The notes under the pieces: model-generated
What the model was told of the DNA's origin: nothing
Database searches by the model: none
Seen by the model: the letters and a program-made list of their open reading frames with translations, nothing else
Shown here: positions 22,371 to 33,692 of the stretch, in pieces
Numbering within the stretch: position 1 is the first letter of the stretch
How the letters are laid out: each line of letters begins with the position of its first letter
Translations under genes and position numbers: made by a program
From: Carnegiea gigantea
Taxonomy: Eukaryota > Streptophyta > Magnoliopsida > Caryophyllales > Cactaceae
Direction: 5' to 3'
Length of the DNA stretch: 64,000 nt
NCBI GenBank assembly: GCA_029747015.1
Contig: JAKOGI010002758.1
Location: 16,001 to 80,000, forward strand

Positions 22371-23165
22371 AGAAGGGATACTTTTATGCCAACGAAAATA
22401 TGCTCCTGACATTCTTAGTGAAATCGGGATGCTTGGTGTTAAACCATGTCCATATCCTATGGAACAAAATCTTAAGTTGTCGATCGATTCAAGTGCCCTT
22501 CTAGTTGATGCCCCTTCATATCGACGTTTCGTTGGTTGCCTGCTTTATCTCACAATTACCGGGCCTGATATAATGTACTCTATCCATGTTCTTAGCTAGT
22601 TTATGCAAGATCCTCATCAAGGACATTGAGACACCACTTTACGCATCCTCCACTACCTAAAATCTTCTCCAGGGTAAGGGCGCTTGCTACCAGCTAGTAA
22701 TCCTCTTGACTTCCATGTTTACTGTGACTCCAATTGGGCCAGCTGTACCATAACTCGATATTCTATCATGGGTTATCTTATTAAATTGGGGAAGGCATCT
22801 AGTGCGTGGAAGACCAAGAAACAAGTTACCGTGTCTAGGTCATCTGCTGAAACTGAATATCGTGCTATGGCTAATGCCATTAGTGAACTAGTTTGGCTGT
22901 GCCAGTTGCTGCTGTTTTTGGGCATTCCCATTTCTATAGCTCGCTCGTATTGTGACAATCAAGCCGTCTTGCATATTGCCAACAACCCAGTCTTCTAAAA
23001 ACGTACCAAGCATATTGAGGTTGATTGTCATTTTGTCCACAAACATATTCTCTCTAGTGCTCTTACGTCTCAGTGTACTCCTGCTCATGAACAACTTGCC
23101 GATACTATTACCAAAGCTCTCAGTCGGTCTCAATTCCGCTATCTCCTAGGTAAGTTGGGCATTTC
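22371..23165 (+). pseudogene. Copia B RNase H (broken by stops, then by LARD1)
   Basis: The connection and RNase H region has SYRRFVGCLLYLT, HVYCDSNWASC, VSRSSAETEYRAMANA and KHIEVDCHFVHKH. Stops lie near 22597, 22627 and 22996. The sequence is cut at 23165 in GGGC-ATTTC and resumes at 35970 with GTTTCTCATCTGC, so LARD1 interrupts the last bases of pol. Confidence 0.88.
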
Positions 23166-24484
23166 TGTTAGTAAAAGCCGCAAGCGTACAGTTTATCGTT
23201 GTATGATTTACGGGTATCGTCTTCAGGGAGGGTTGTGAAATTGGATTACCACCAATTCTAAACTAAAGTAAAACTAAATACTAAATTAACCAAATTTCAT
23301 GATTAGAATTTCCACAAATTAATAGATTAAATAAATAAAATTTAATTTTGTAATTGTTAACCATATACTTTACAAAGCCACTTGCCAAAATAAGAAACAC
23401 CAATCTACAAATAATTAGAGCCACTAACACTTATCTGTAATGATTCTTTAAACTTGATAAACGAGACAAAGGAAAGGAAACACAGGCATGAAACAGAGCA
23501 TCGAACCCAAAATCAACATAGCACAAATCCAAAACTTAGGACAATCCAGAACTGAAATCAAGTTGAAACTCAACAAATTGATTACACCGCAATAGGGAGG
23601 AACACTGAACGTCAAAGGCATCAAACTACTAACTCCAATTAGGCCAAGCTCAAACAATATGAAACAAATAAAAATGAAGGCAAAACTGAATTTGGAAGAA
23701 AACTAAAGAAAACTAAACCTTTAAATTTAACTTGTTATCCTCTACTATCTACTATCTAATCACCATCCTAATCTGCTTTGATACTAATCTCCCCGCCCTC
23801 CTACTCTGTTTTTAGCCCCCTCAAAACGTAGCTTCCAGCCCCAAGAACGCCGTCCACATCTCCCAATTAATTGCCTTCATTAACTCCTTTGTAACTGTTC
23901 AACCGATGATGGACAAGCCGGAGAAGAGAGAGAAGAGTGGGCAACAGTTATGGCAGAGGAGAAGTTGAAGAGTCTGCTTCTCTATTCGTGGCCATGTTCT
24001 TTTCGGGTATGGGATTGTGGGTTGAGGAATGAGGAAGAAGAAGAGGAGATGAAGGGGGATGGACTGGAGATCAAGTGTGTCACACGTGTCTTACTTAAGT
24101 GAGTTGGGAGAAGGGCAGAAAGTTGGACCGGGGAAATGAGGGAAAGGGACTGGGCCCGGCCCAAAGAGAAAAAAAAAGGAAAAGAAGAGAGGGAGGAAGG
24201 GGGAGGTCTGGCGGGATGTTGGGTCGAGGAGGAAAAAGGGGAAGAGACTGGGCTGGCCTTATTCTTAGGCACGTGACTGGGCCTATTTCCTTCTTTGTTT
24301 TTTCCCCTCTTTGCTCTTGTCTGATCCAAAAACACTTTCTTCCAACCTTTTTATCCAATTTATTCAAATCTCCATAATGTCTAAAAAAACAATTAAAACA
24401 TATTAAAAATCTAATTAACTAGTTTATTACGAGCAAATATTAGGTAATAAAAGGGTAAGAAATATCATAATTTATGGTTTGACA
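23166..24484 (-). repeat. LARD1 left LTR (3' end of the element)
   Basis: 1319 bp. Open frames inside it on either strand (for example around 24000-24370) are Pro/Ser-rich or Arg-rich and appear in all three LTR copies without conserved frames, so they are not genes. Just to its right, the minus-strand sequence GACGAGCAAAACTTAGGT..CGGG resembles the conserved tract before the 3' LTR of Tat/Athila elements. Confidence 0.88.
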
Positions 24485-25033
24485 AATACCCGCATACCTA
24501 AGTTTTGCTCGTCATCGAGTAAAACAAACTAAAAATCCTAAAAAAGAAAATAAAACAAAATCCTAACTCACTTTTGTAGGAATCACGGTTGTGCTTAGCA
24601 TGTGTAACAAGCCCTTTAAACCCCTAGATTACCCCTAGTGGACGAGTAAGGTCGCGTGAGGGTTTGCAGAAGGTGTATCCATAAAATCCGTAAAAGAAAA
24701 TATAAACAGAAACTCGAAAATTTTTTTTTTCCCCAAAAATATGTACAAAACTGGGGAAAGACATATGCACGTTCTAATCAACTAAATCACCCATATAGCA
24801 AAGCTATAGTCATGCATATAAACAAAATGTACTCATCAAGGCTCTCTACCTCATGGATGATATCGAAGCACTAACGTTTCACCCCACTGTGCGTCAAGAC
24901 CTTGAATCCATCCCAGTGCTCGTGTGCAAGTGTCTCATCATCCTAGGGCTTACGCTAACCAAAATCAAACTCAATCCCATTTGACTGACACAAATTTCAT
25001 TATTGACTCATTAACATAGGAAGCAAGCTTTCC

Positions 25034-25112
25034 CAGTAGCAGTATTGCCTCAAAGGGAACACCCAGTAGCACGTGCCTCAAAGTGTAACACCCAATAGCG
25101 CATGCCTCAAAG
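25034..25112. repeat. Short tandem repeat in the LARD1 internal region
   Basis: Three copies of a unit of about 26-32 bp containing CCAGTAGCA..TGCCTCAAAG. The same array sits at about 30299-30378 in the second internal copy. Confidence 0.7.
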
Positions 25113-25655
25113 GAATACTTGTCATTCCAAATTTCTATTTGTTCCCTTTTTTTTCTTTGTTCTTTTTTCTTTCATTTTCATCATTTTTTTTTCCTTAGAA
25201 TGCCAATAAAAACCAAAGTAATCATGTCAAAGACAAGTGGGAGAGCCAATCATGAAAGACTAAGACCTTAATGATGATAGTATAAATAAGGATTGGATTA
25301 CACATCAATAATGAACAATCGAGGTTAGAATTAGGGCTAAGAATGGTACACTAAGAACATAGACCTATCGTGCACATCATGCTTATATACATGATAACAA
25401 TCAAAGCACAGGGGATTTAAGATGATTAGAAAAGCACGAAGCCTCCCCAAAAACAAAACAAAAATCTTTTTGGATTTTCAAAGTTTTCAATTTTTAAAAA
25501 TTTTTAAAAATTTTTCAAAGTTTCCCCACCCCACACCTAAATCTCACAGTGTTCTCATTGGTAGTGGAAAGAAATATTAAATACAAATTAAACCCTAAAA
25601 TGAAGACAAATATAAACAAGACTCAAAATTAAAGAAAAGGGCATGACTCGAAATC

Positions 25656-26454
25656 TCAAAAAGAAAACAAAAATAAAAGACAGCCACAAATATATACAAA
25701 AGAAAACAAAATTAACAAGGGAGATAAAGATGAATGAGTATACCAGATCAGGTGCAGAATTACACCTAAGCTATGCCTCCAGAAATTTTTTTCAAATAGA
25801 GGCCTATAGAGCATCAGCCACTCTGTATCAAATGGAACATCGCTACTTAAATGAAAACTCATTGAAGCATGAACTAGCTTGTTACATACAGAAGACCAAC
25901 TCTCAATAAGATCAATGCAGAAGAAATAAGAAAGTTAACGCCAAGTAAAGTACATCCACCTTGTTAATGCAGCACAAGGTCTGTTTCAATTTATCAAATA
26001 GTTGGGCCCAATCAGGAAATAGATAGATGTACTTAAAATCAGCCAGTAGATGGGTCATTGACCTAGACATCGGGTCATCATGAATAAGCACTCTAGGCAA
26101 AATAGTGGGTGCAAATTTCACTAGTCTGTTAAATCCAATATGCATATGAGTCTGGTCTACAGCAAAATTCTTATTGGTAATGCTCTCAGACTCAACAAAT
26201 TCAGACTTGCAATGTCCAAAAAGGAGGTCAGTTTGGACAGGGTCAAAAGAAAAAGATTTATACTCAGCACAGAAACCTACATCAAAACTTTTATCAAAAT
26301 CAAACCCACATGAAAAAGATTTATATTCTATAGAAAGAATATCATCATCGAATTTCAAAGTAGTGGGTTCAATTACCTCTATAATTGTCTCCTGTAAAAT
26401 TGTATCGTCTGACTCATCGAAATCACGATGCTCAATTTCAGGTGTGATGCTCAT
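25656..26454 (-). pseudogene. LARD1 acidic ORF, left copy (frameshifted)
   Basis: Same ORF as 31731-31051. It is open for 180 codons from MSITPEIEHRDFDESDD to HLLADFKYIYLFPDWAQL, then loses frame near 25980, where it lacks 5 bases present in the right copy. The lost C-terminus (FHLSSDVPFDTEWLMLYRP) is still readable at 25862-25656. Function unknown. Confidence 0.6.
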
Positions 26455-26849
26455 ATTTAATTCACTAGTATTCTCAAGGTCTTTACCCTCCTCAAACTCA
26501 CGAGAATGATGAAAAGGGGCGGCTGGGTCAGAAGGAACTAGGACATCCTCAGTGATGCCCTTAGGTGAGCTAGTATGGGGTGTAAGGTCTTATGATAGAG
26601 ATGTAGAGAGGCTACTCTCTTGTTCTAAACTGGACGAAGGTATGTCATCATTCAAGTTAGGCCTAGCAAGATAAGAGGGTTCAAAATCATCATGAAGACT
26701 AACTTAAAGTTTAGGAGATTCTAAACTAGAGTCAGGCTCTTGTAAGTTAATATCCTCCCTACTACGATTAAAACAGTGAGAATATTCAGCAATTCTCTTT
26801 TTCATTCCTCTATCATTTTATTCGTCAATTTATTTATCTTCTTTTCAAT

Positions 26850-27320
26850 ACTTGCACATGCAGCATCACCATAATCACGATATGGACAGTTACAAGTATC
26901 ATGATCAGAAGAGTCACAATAATCATACAAAACAGGAGGCACATAAGAGTAAGATGGGACATGTGAATCTATAAAATGATCCTGAGGGTAGGACTAATAG
27001 GAATAACAGACTTACTATGAAGTGCGTAACCAAAATTCTTCTAAGCTTGTTGCAACTCTTAAGTATCCCAAGCTAATTTTTCAAAGATCTCAAACTTCAT
27101 ATTGAGTTTTAGATAACAATCCTAGTATACCTCCAGGATAAATAGACTCAATATAACCCTAAGATTCAGGATTTAGACTCACAACAATGACCTCATAAAT
27201 TTTTCATTTTTGAAAAGTTTGATTCAACTGAGCACGGTAATCATTAAGTCGCGATAAATAACTCAAGAAAGGTTCATACTCATATTGTAGGAAATTGAAA
27301 CCTAACATTCTTGTTATATT
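26850..27320 (-). pseudogene. LARD1 decayed gag, left copy
   Basis: The minus strand has the readable series SRLNDYRAQLNQTFQKRK, YPGGILGLLSKTQYEV, LAWD and, further on, DSSDHDTCNCPYRDY, with stops between. This matches a Ty3/Gypsy Tat/Athila-type gag. The right-hand copy is at about 32120-32600. Confidence 0.55.
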
Positions 27321-28389
27321 TTTTTGATTTTAAGAATTTTTCAATTTTTTTAGATTTTCAATTTTTGATTTTTTTAAGGTTTTTTTTTAAGGAAAGAAAA
27401 TACATTTAGGACACTATTTACAAACTAGTGATTAAAACAAAAACAAGAGACTCAAATAATTAAGTGAACAAAACAAAATAAACTAGCAAAAATAAAACTT
27501 ACAAAAAGAAAAGAAAGACTCAAACAAGACTCGACGTAACACGAAAAACAAAAGAGGAGCACAAACACAAAGCTTGTGCACCATTTTCTTTTTATAATTT
27601 TGTTTTTGGGATTGTTTTTGATTTTTCTATTTTTTCCTTTTCTTTTTTTTTAAACCATAAAACAAACAAAGGAGTGAATCAAAGCTAAAAACAATACACA
27701 AATAGAATATGATCAAATCTAAAACAAAAAACACAACCAAAAGCAAACAAAAAAAATTAGAAAATAAAAAACACTTAAACAACCCAATTATAAAAATAAA
27801 ATTAAAACAGAAAATAAAACTCCTAAAATTAGAACTAAATATATAGAAAAATCCATACAATCAGAAGGGACATAAATATAATTTTTCTCGAATTTTTTCT
27901 ATCCCCGAACAGTGCAAAAAAATGCAAATAGATTATTAAGTCCAAAATTCACAAAAATATCCAAACAGTCCCAAAAATTCCAGAAACATTCATACCAACT
28001 CTAAAAATTATGTTGAATCTAAAAAGAATATTCTCACAGCAAAAATCATACCAGACTTACTCCAGAAAATGCAAATAGATGCTAAAATTAATGAAAAATC
28101 TACACTGATTGTTTTTCTCCGGATCAGTTCTACTCTATATCTTTTTGCTGCACATAAACCAAATTCGTTAGTACTATTTTTTCAACAACCAATAAACTCT
28201 AAAAATAAAAATGAAACTAATCTCGACAAAAATCAAAATCAAAATCAAAATGTTGAATAAATTCAAAATTAAAACTAAACTAAACGAAATAACGACTCAA
28301 CTAAAACTAAAAATCACAACTCTAAAATTAAAATGAAAACGACTCGAATACTAAACTACAACTCGATGCAATCAAATTTCACAACGCCA

Positions 28390-28407
28390 TCCCCGGCAAC
28401 GGCGCCA
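28390..28407 (-). promoter_or_regulatory. tRNA-Asp primer-binding site (LARD1, middle)
   Basis: On the minus strand TGGCGCCGTTGCCGGGGA is a full 18-base complement to the 3' end of plant tRNA-Asp, six bases from the LTR. It is intact, unlike the site beside the right LTR. Confidence 0.9.
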
Positions 28408-28413
28408 AAAACT

Positions 28414-29746
28414 TATTAATAAAATCCGCAAGCGTACGGTTCACGTTGTACGAATTACAGGTATCGTCCTCAGGGATAGCTGTGAAATTAAATTACCAAG
28501 AATTCTAAACTAAAGTAAAACTAAATGCTAAATTAACCAAATTTCATGATTAGAATTTCCACAAATTGATAGATTAAATAAACAAAATTTAATTTTGTAA
28601 TTGTTAAGCATACACTTTACACGAACACCAGCCAAAATAAGAAACACCAATCTGTAAATAATTAGAGCCACCAACACTTATCTGTAATGATTCTTTGCAC
28701 TTGATAAATGAGACAGACGAAAGCATACACAGGCATGAAACAGAGCATCGAACGCAAAATCGACAGAGCACAAATCCAAAGCTTAGCACAACCCAGAACT
28801 GAAATCAAGTTGAAACTCCACAAATTGATTATACCGCAATAGGGAGGACCACTAAACGTACAAGGCATCAAACTACTAACTCCAATTAAGCCAAGCTCAA
28901 ACAATCTGAAACAAATAAAAATGAAGGCAAAATTGAATATGGTAGAAAACTCAAGCAACGAAAATTGAAGAAAACTAAACCCTTAAATTTAACTTGCTAT
29001 CCTCTACTATCTACTCTCCAATCGCTATCCTAATATGCTTTGATACTAATCTCCCCACCGTCCTACTCTGTTTTTGGCCCCCTTAAAACGCAGCTTCCAG
29101 CCCCAAGAACGCCGTCCACATCTCCCAATTAATTGCCTTCATTGACTCCTTTGTAACTGTTCAGTCGATGATGGACATGAAAGAGGAGAGAGAAAATAGT
29201 GGGCGACGGTTATGGCAATGGAGAAGTCGAAGAGTCTGCTTCTCTGTTCGTGGCCATGTTCTTTTCGGGTCTGGGATCGTGGGTTGAGGAATGAGGAAGA
29301 AGAAGAGGAGATGAAGGGGAGCGGGCTGGAGATCAAGTGCGTTGCATGTGTCTTACTTAAGTGAGTTGGGAAAAGGGCAGAAAGCTGGACTGAGGAAATG
29401 AGGGAAAGGGACTAGGCTCAGCCCAAAGAGAAGAAAAAGAAAAAGAAAAAGAAAAAAGGGAGGAAAGGAGAGGTCTGGTGGGCTGTTGGGCCAAGGAGGA
29501 AAAGGGGGAGGAGACCGGGCCGGCCTTATTCTTGGGCTCGTGACTGGGCCTGTTTCCTTCCTATTTTTTTCTTTGCTCTTGTCTGATCCAATAACGCTTT
29601 CTTGCAACCTTTTTATTCAATTTATTCAAATCTCCATAATATTTTGAAAAACAATTAAAACATATTAAAAATCTAATTAACTAGTTTATTACGAGTAAAT
29701 ATTAGGTAATAAAAGGGTAAGAAATATCATAATTTATGGTTTGAGA
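28414..29746 (-). repeat. LARD1 middle LTR
   Basis: 1333 bp, ends TATTAA..TTGAGA (mutated TGTTAG..ACA). It serves as 3' LTR of the right unit and 5' LTR of the left unit. Confidence 0.88.
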
Positions 29747-31050
29747 AATACCCGCACACCTAAGTTTTGCTCATCCTCGAGTAAAACAAACTAAAAATCC
29801 TAGAAAAGAAAATAAAACAAAATCCTAACTCACTTTCGTAGAAATCACCGTTGTACTTAGTATGCGCAACAAGCCCTTTAACCCTTAGATTACCCTAGTG
29901 GACGAGTAAGGTCTTATGAGGGTTTGCAGAATATGTACCCACAAAATCCGTAAAAGAAAACATAAACAGAAACTCAAAAATCTTTTTTTTTTCCAAAAAT
30001 ATGTACAAAACTGGGGAAAGATATATGCACGTTCTAATCAACTAAATCACTCGTATAGCAAAGCTATAGTCATGCATATAAACAAAATGTACTCATCAAG
30101 ACTCTCTACCCCATGGATGACATCGAAGCACTAACGTTTCACCCACTGTGCATCAAGATCTTGAATCCATCCCAGTACTCGTGTACAAGTCTCTTATCAT
30201 CCTAGGGCTTACGCTTACGCTTACCAAAATCAAACTCAATCCCACTTGACTGATACAAATTTCATTATTGACTCATTAAGATAGGAAGTAAGCTTTCTTA
30301 GTAGCAGTATTGCCTCAAAGGGAACACCCGGTAGCACATGCCTCAAAGGGTAACGCCCAGTAGTGCATGCCTCAAAGAGGTACTTTTCATTCCAAATTTC
30401 TTTTTATTTCCTTTTTTTTTCTTTCTTCTTTTTTCTTTCATTTTCATCATATTTTTTCCTTAGAATGCCAATAAAATCCAAAGTAATCATGTCAAAGATA
30501 AGTGGGAGAGTCAATCATGGAAGACTAAGACCTTAAGATAATGATGATAGTATAAATAAGGATTGGATTACACATCAATAATGAGCAATCGGGGTTAGAA
30601 TTAGGGCTAAGAATGGTACACTAAGGACATAGATCTATTATGCAAATCACACTTACATACATGCTAACAGTAAAAGCACAGGGGATTTAAGCTGATTAGA
30701 AAAGCACGAAGCCTCCCCAAAAACAAAACAAAAATCTTTTTGGATTTTCAAAGTTTTCAATTTTTTTCAATTTTTTAAAATTTTTCAAAGTTTCCCCACC
30801 CCCACACCTAAATCTCACAATGTCCTCCTTGGGAGTGGAAAGAAATATTAAACACACATTAAACCCTAAAATGACGACAAATAAAAACAAGACTCAAAAA
30901 GAAAGAAAAGGGACATGACTCGAAAACTCAAAAAGAAAACAAAAATAAAAGACAGCCAAAAATATATACAAAAGAAAACAAAATTAACAAGGCAGATAAA
31001 GATGAACGAGCATACCAGGTCAGGTGCAGAATTACACCTAAGCTATGCCT

Positions 31051-31731
31051 TCAGAAATTTTTTTCAAATAGAGGCCTATACAGCATCAGCCACTCCGTAT
31101 CAAATGGAACATCGCTACTTAAATCAAAACTCGTTAAAGCACGAAGTAGCTTGTCAAATACAGAAGACCAACTCTCAATAAGATCAATGCAGAAGAAATA
31201 AGAAAGTTGACGCCACGTAAAGTACATCCACCTTATCAATGCAGCACAAGTAGAGGTCCATTTCAATTTGTCAAATAGTTGGGCCCAATCAGGAAATAGA
31301 TGGATGTATTTAAAATCAGCCAGTAGGTGGGTTATCGGCTTGGAAATTGTGTCATCATGAATGAGCACTCTAGGAAAAATAGTTGGTGCAAAGTTCACAA
31401 GTCTGTTAAGTCCAATATGTATATGAGTCTGGTCTAAAGCAAAATTCTTATTGGTAACGCTCTCAGACTCAACAAATTCAGACTTCCAATATCCAAAAAG
31501 GAGGTCAGTTTGGACAGGCTCAAAAGAAAAAGATTTATACTCAGCCCAGAAACCCTTATCAAAACTTTTATCAAAATCAAACCCACATGAAAAAGATTCA
31601 TATTCTATAGAAAGAATATCATCATCGAATTTCAAAGTAGTGGGTTCAATTACCTCCATAATTGTCTCCTGTAAAATTGTATCGTCTGACTCATCGAAAT
31701 CACGATGCTCAATTTCAGGTGTGATGCTCAT
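31051..31731 (-). CDS. LARD1 acidic ORF, right copy, 226 aa, unknown function
   Basis: Open from MSITPEIEHRDFDESDD to DTEWLMLYRPLFEKNF. It is acidic in the first half (FDESDD, FDDDILSIEYESF, FDFDKSFDKGF) and aromatic/basic in the second (HLLADFKYIHLFPDWAQL, SVFDKLLRAL). There are no catalytic motifs, signal peptide or zinc knuckle. It lies downstream of the decayed gag and is not a recognised pol domain. A frame with similar C-terminal blocks sits in LARD2 at 58499-57867. It may be a lineage-specific extra ORF or merely a gag-derived remnant. Confidence 0.5.
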   Translation of the reverse strand: MSITPEIEHRDFDESDDTILQETIMEVIEPTTLKFDDDILSIEYESFSCGFDFDKSFDKGFWAEYKSFSFEPVQTDLLFGYWKSEFVESESVTNKNFALDQTHIHIGLNRLVNFAPTIFPRVLIHDDTISKPITHLLADFKYIHLFPDWAQLFDKLKWTSTCAALIRWMYFTWRQLSYFFCIDLIESWSSVFDKLLRALTSFDLSSDVPFDTEWLMLYRPLFEKNF

Positions 31732-32119
31732 ATTTAATTCACTAGCACTTTCAAGGTCTTCACCCTCCTCAAACTCACGAGAATGATGAAAAGGGGCGGC
31801 TGGGTCAGAAGGAACTAGGACATCCTCAGTGATGCCCTTAGGTGAGCTAGTATGGGGTGTAAGGTCTTATGATAGAGATGTAAAGAGGCTACTATCTTGT
31901 TCTAAACTGGACGAAGGTATGTCATCATTCAAGTTAGGCCTAGCAAGATAAGAGAGTTCAAAATCATCATAAAGACTAACTTAAAGTTTAGGAGATTCTA
32001 AACTAGAGTTAGGCTCTTGTAAGTTAATATCCTCCCTACTACGATTAAAAGAGTGAGAATATTCAGAAATTCTCTTTTTCATTCCTCTATCATTTTATTC
32101 GTCAATTTATTTATCTTCT

Positions 32120-32600
32120 TTTCAATACTTGCACATGCAGCATCAACATAATCACGATATGGACAGTTACAAGTATCATGATAAGAAGAGTCACAATAAT
32201 CATACAAAACAGGAGGCACATAAGAGTAAGATGGGACATGTGAATCTATAAAATGATCCTGAGGGTAGGACTAATAGGAATAACAGACTTACTATGAAGT
32301 GGGTAACCAAAATTCTTCTAAGCTTGTTGCAACTCTTAAGTATCCCAAGCTAATTTTTCAAAGATCTCAAACTTCATATTGAGTTTTAGATAACAATCCT
32401 AGTATACCTCCAGGATAAATAGACTCAATATAACCCTAAGATTCAGGATTTAGACTCACAACAATGACCTCATAAATTTTTCGTTTTTGAAAAGTTTGAT
32501 TCAACTGAGCACGATAATCATTAAGTCGCGATAAATAACTCCAGAAAGGTTCATACTCATATTGTAGGAAATTGAAACCTAGCATTCTTGTTATATTTTT
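32120..32600 (-). pseudogene. LARD1 decayed gag, right copy
   Basis: Same blocks as 26850-27320, again with stops (for example in the YPGGILGLLSKTQYEV region). Almost identical decay in both copies indicates that the gag was already dead before the tandem structure formed. Confidence 0.55.
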
Positions 32601-33668
32601 TTGATTTTAAGAATTTTTCAATTTTTTTAGATTTTCAATTTTTGATTTTTTTAAGGTTTTTTTTAAGGAAAGAAAATACATTTAGGACACTATTTACAAA
32701 CTAGTGATTAAAACAAAAACAAGAGACTCAAATAATTAAGTGAACAAAACAAAATAAACTAGCAAAAATAAAAATATATTACAAAGAGAAAAGAAAGACT
32801 CAAACAAGACTCCACATAACACGAAAAACCAAAAAGGAGCACAAACACAAAGCTTGTACACCATTTTCTTTTTATAATTTTGTTTTTGGGATTTTTTTTA
32901 TTTTTCTTTTTTTTCCTTTTCTTTTTTTAAAACCATAAAACAAACAAAGGTGTGAATCAAATATAAAAACAATACACAAACAGAATATGATCAATTCTAA
33001 AACAAAAAACACAACCACAAACAAACTAGAAGAAAATTAGAAAATAAATAACACCTAAACAACCCAATTTTAAAAATAAAATTAAAACAGAAAATAAAAC
33101 TCCTAAAATCATAACTAAATATATAGAAAAATCCACACAATCAAAAGAGACATAAATATAATTTTTCTCGAATTTTTCTATCCCAGAACAGTGTAGAAAA
33201 AGGCAAACAGATTATTAAGTCAAAAATTCACAAAAATATCCAAACAGTCCCAAAAATTCCAAAAACATTCACACAAACTCTAAACATTATGCTGAATCTA
33301 GGAAAAACAGTTGCACATCCAAAATCACACCAGACTTACTCCAGAAAATGCAAACAAAAGCTAAAATTAATGAAAAATCTGCACTGAGTGTTTTTCTCCA
33401 GATCAGTTCTACTCTGTATTTTTTTGCTACACCTAAACCAAATTCCTTAGTACTGTTTTTTCAATAACCAATAAACTCTAAAAATAAAAATGAAACTAAT
33501 CTCAACAAAAATAAAAATCGAAGTCAAAATATTGACTAAATTCAAAATTAAAACTGAACTAAACTAAATAACGACTCAACTAAAACTAAAAATCACAACT
33601 CTAAAATTAACATGAAAACAACTCAAATACTAAACTACGACTTGATGCAATCAAATTTTACAATGCCA

Positions 33669-33686
33669 TCCTCGACAACGGCGCCA
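33669..33686 (-). promoter_or_regulatory. tRNA-Asp primer-binding site (LARD1, right), mutated
   Basis: TGGCGCCGTTGTCGAGGA on the minus strand, 16 of 18 bases as in the intact site at 28390-28407; both changes are G-to-A type on the plus strand or C-to-T equivalents. Confidence 0.8.
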
Positions 33687-33692
33687 AAAACT

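Noticed and set aside
23982..24377. Pro/Ser-rich and Arg/Gly-rich frames in the LARD1 LTR
   Set aside because: They overlap on opposite strands, recur in each LTR with broken frames and lack any domain.
25034..25112. CRISPR-like short regular repeat
   Set aside because: Only three units of uneven spacing in a plant retroelement; no cas context.
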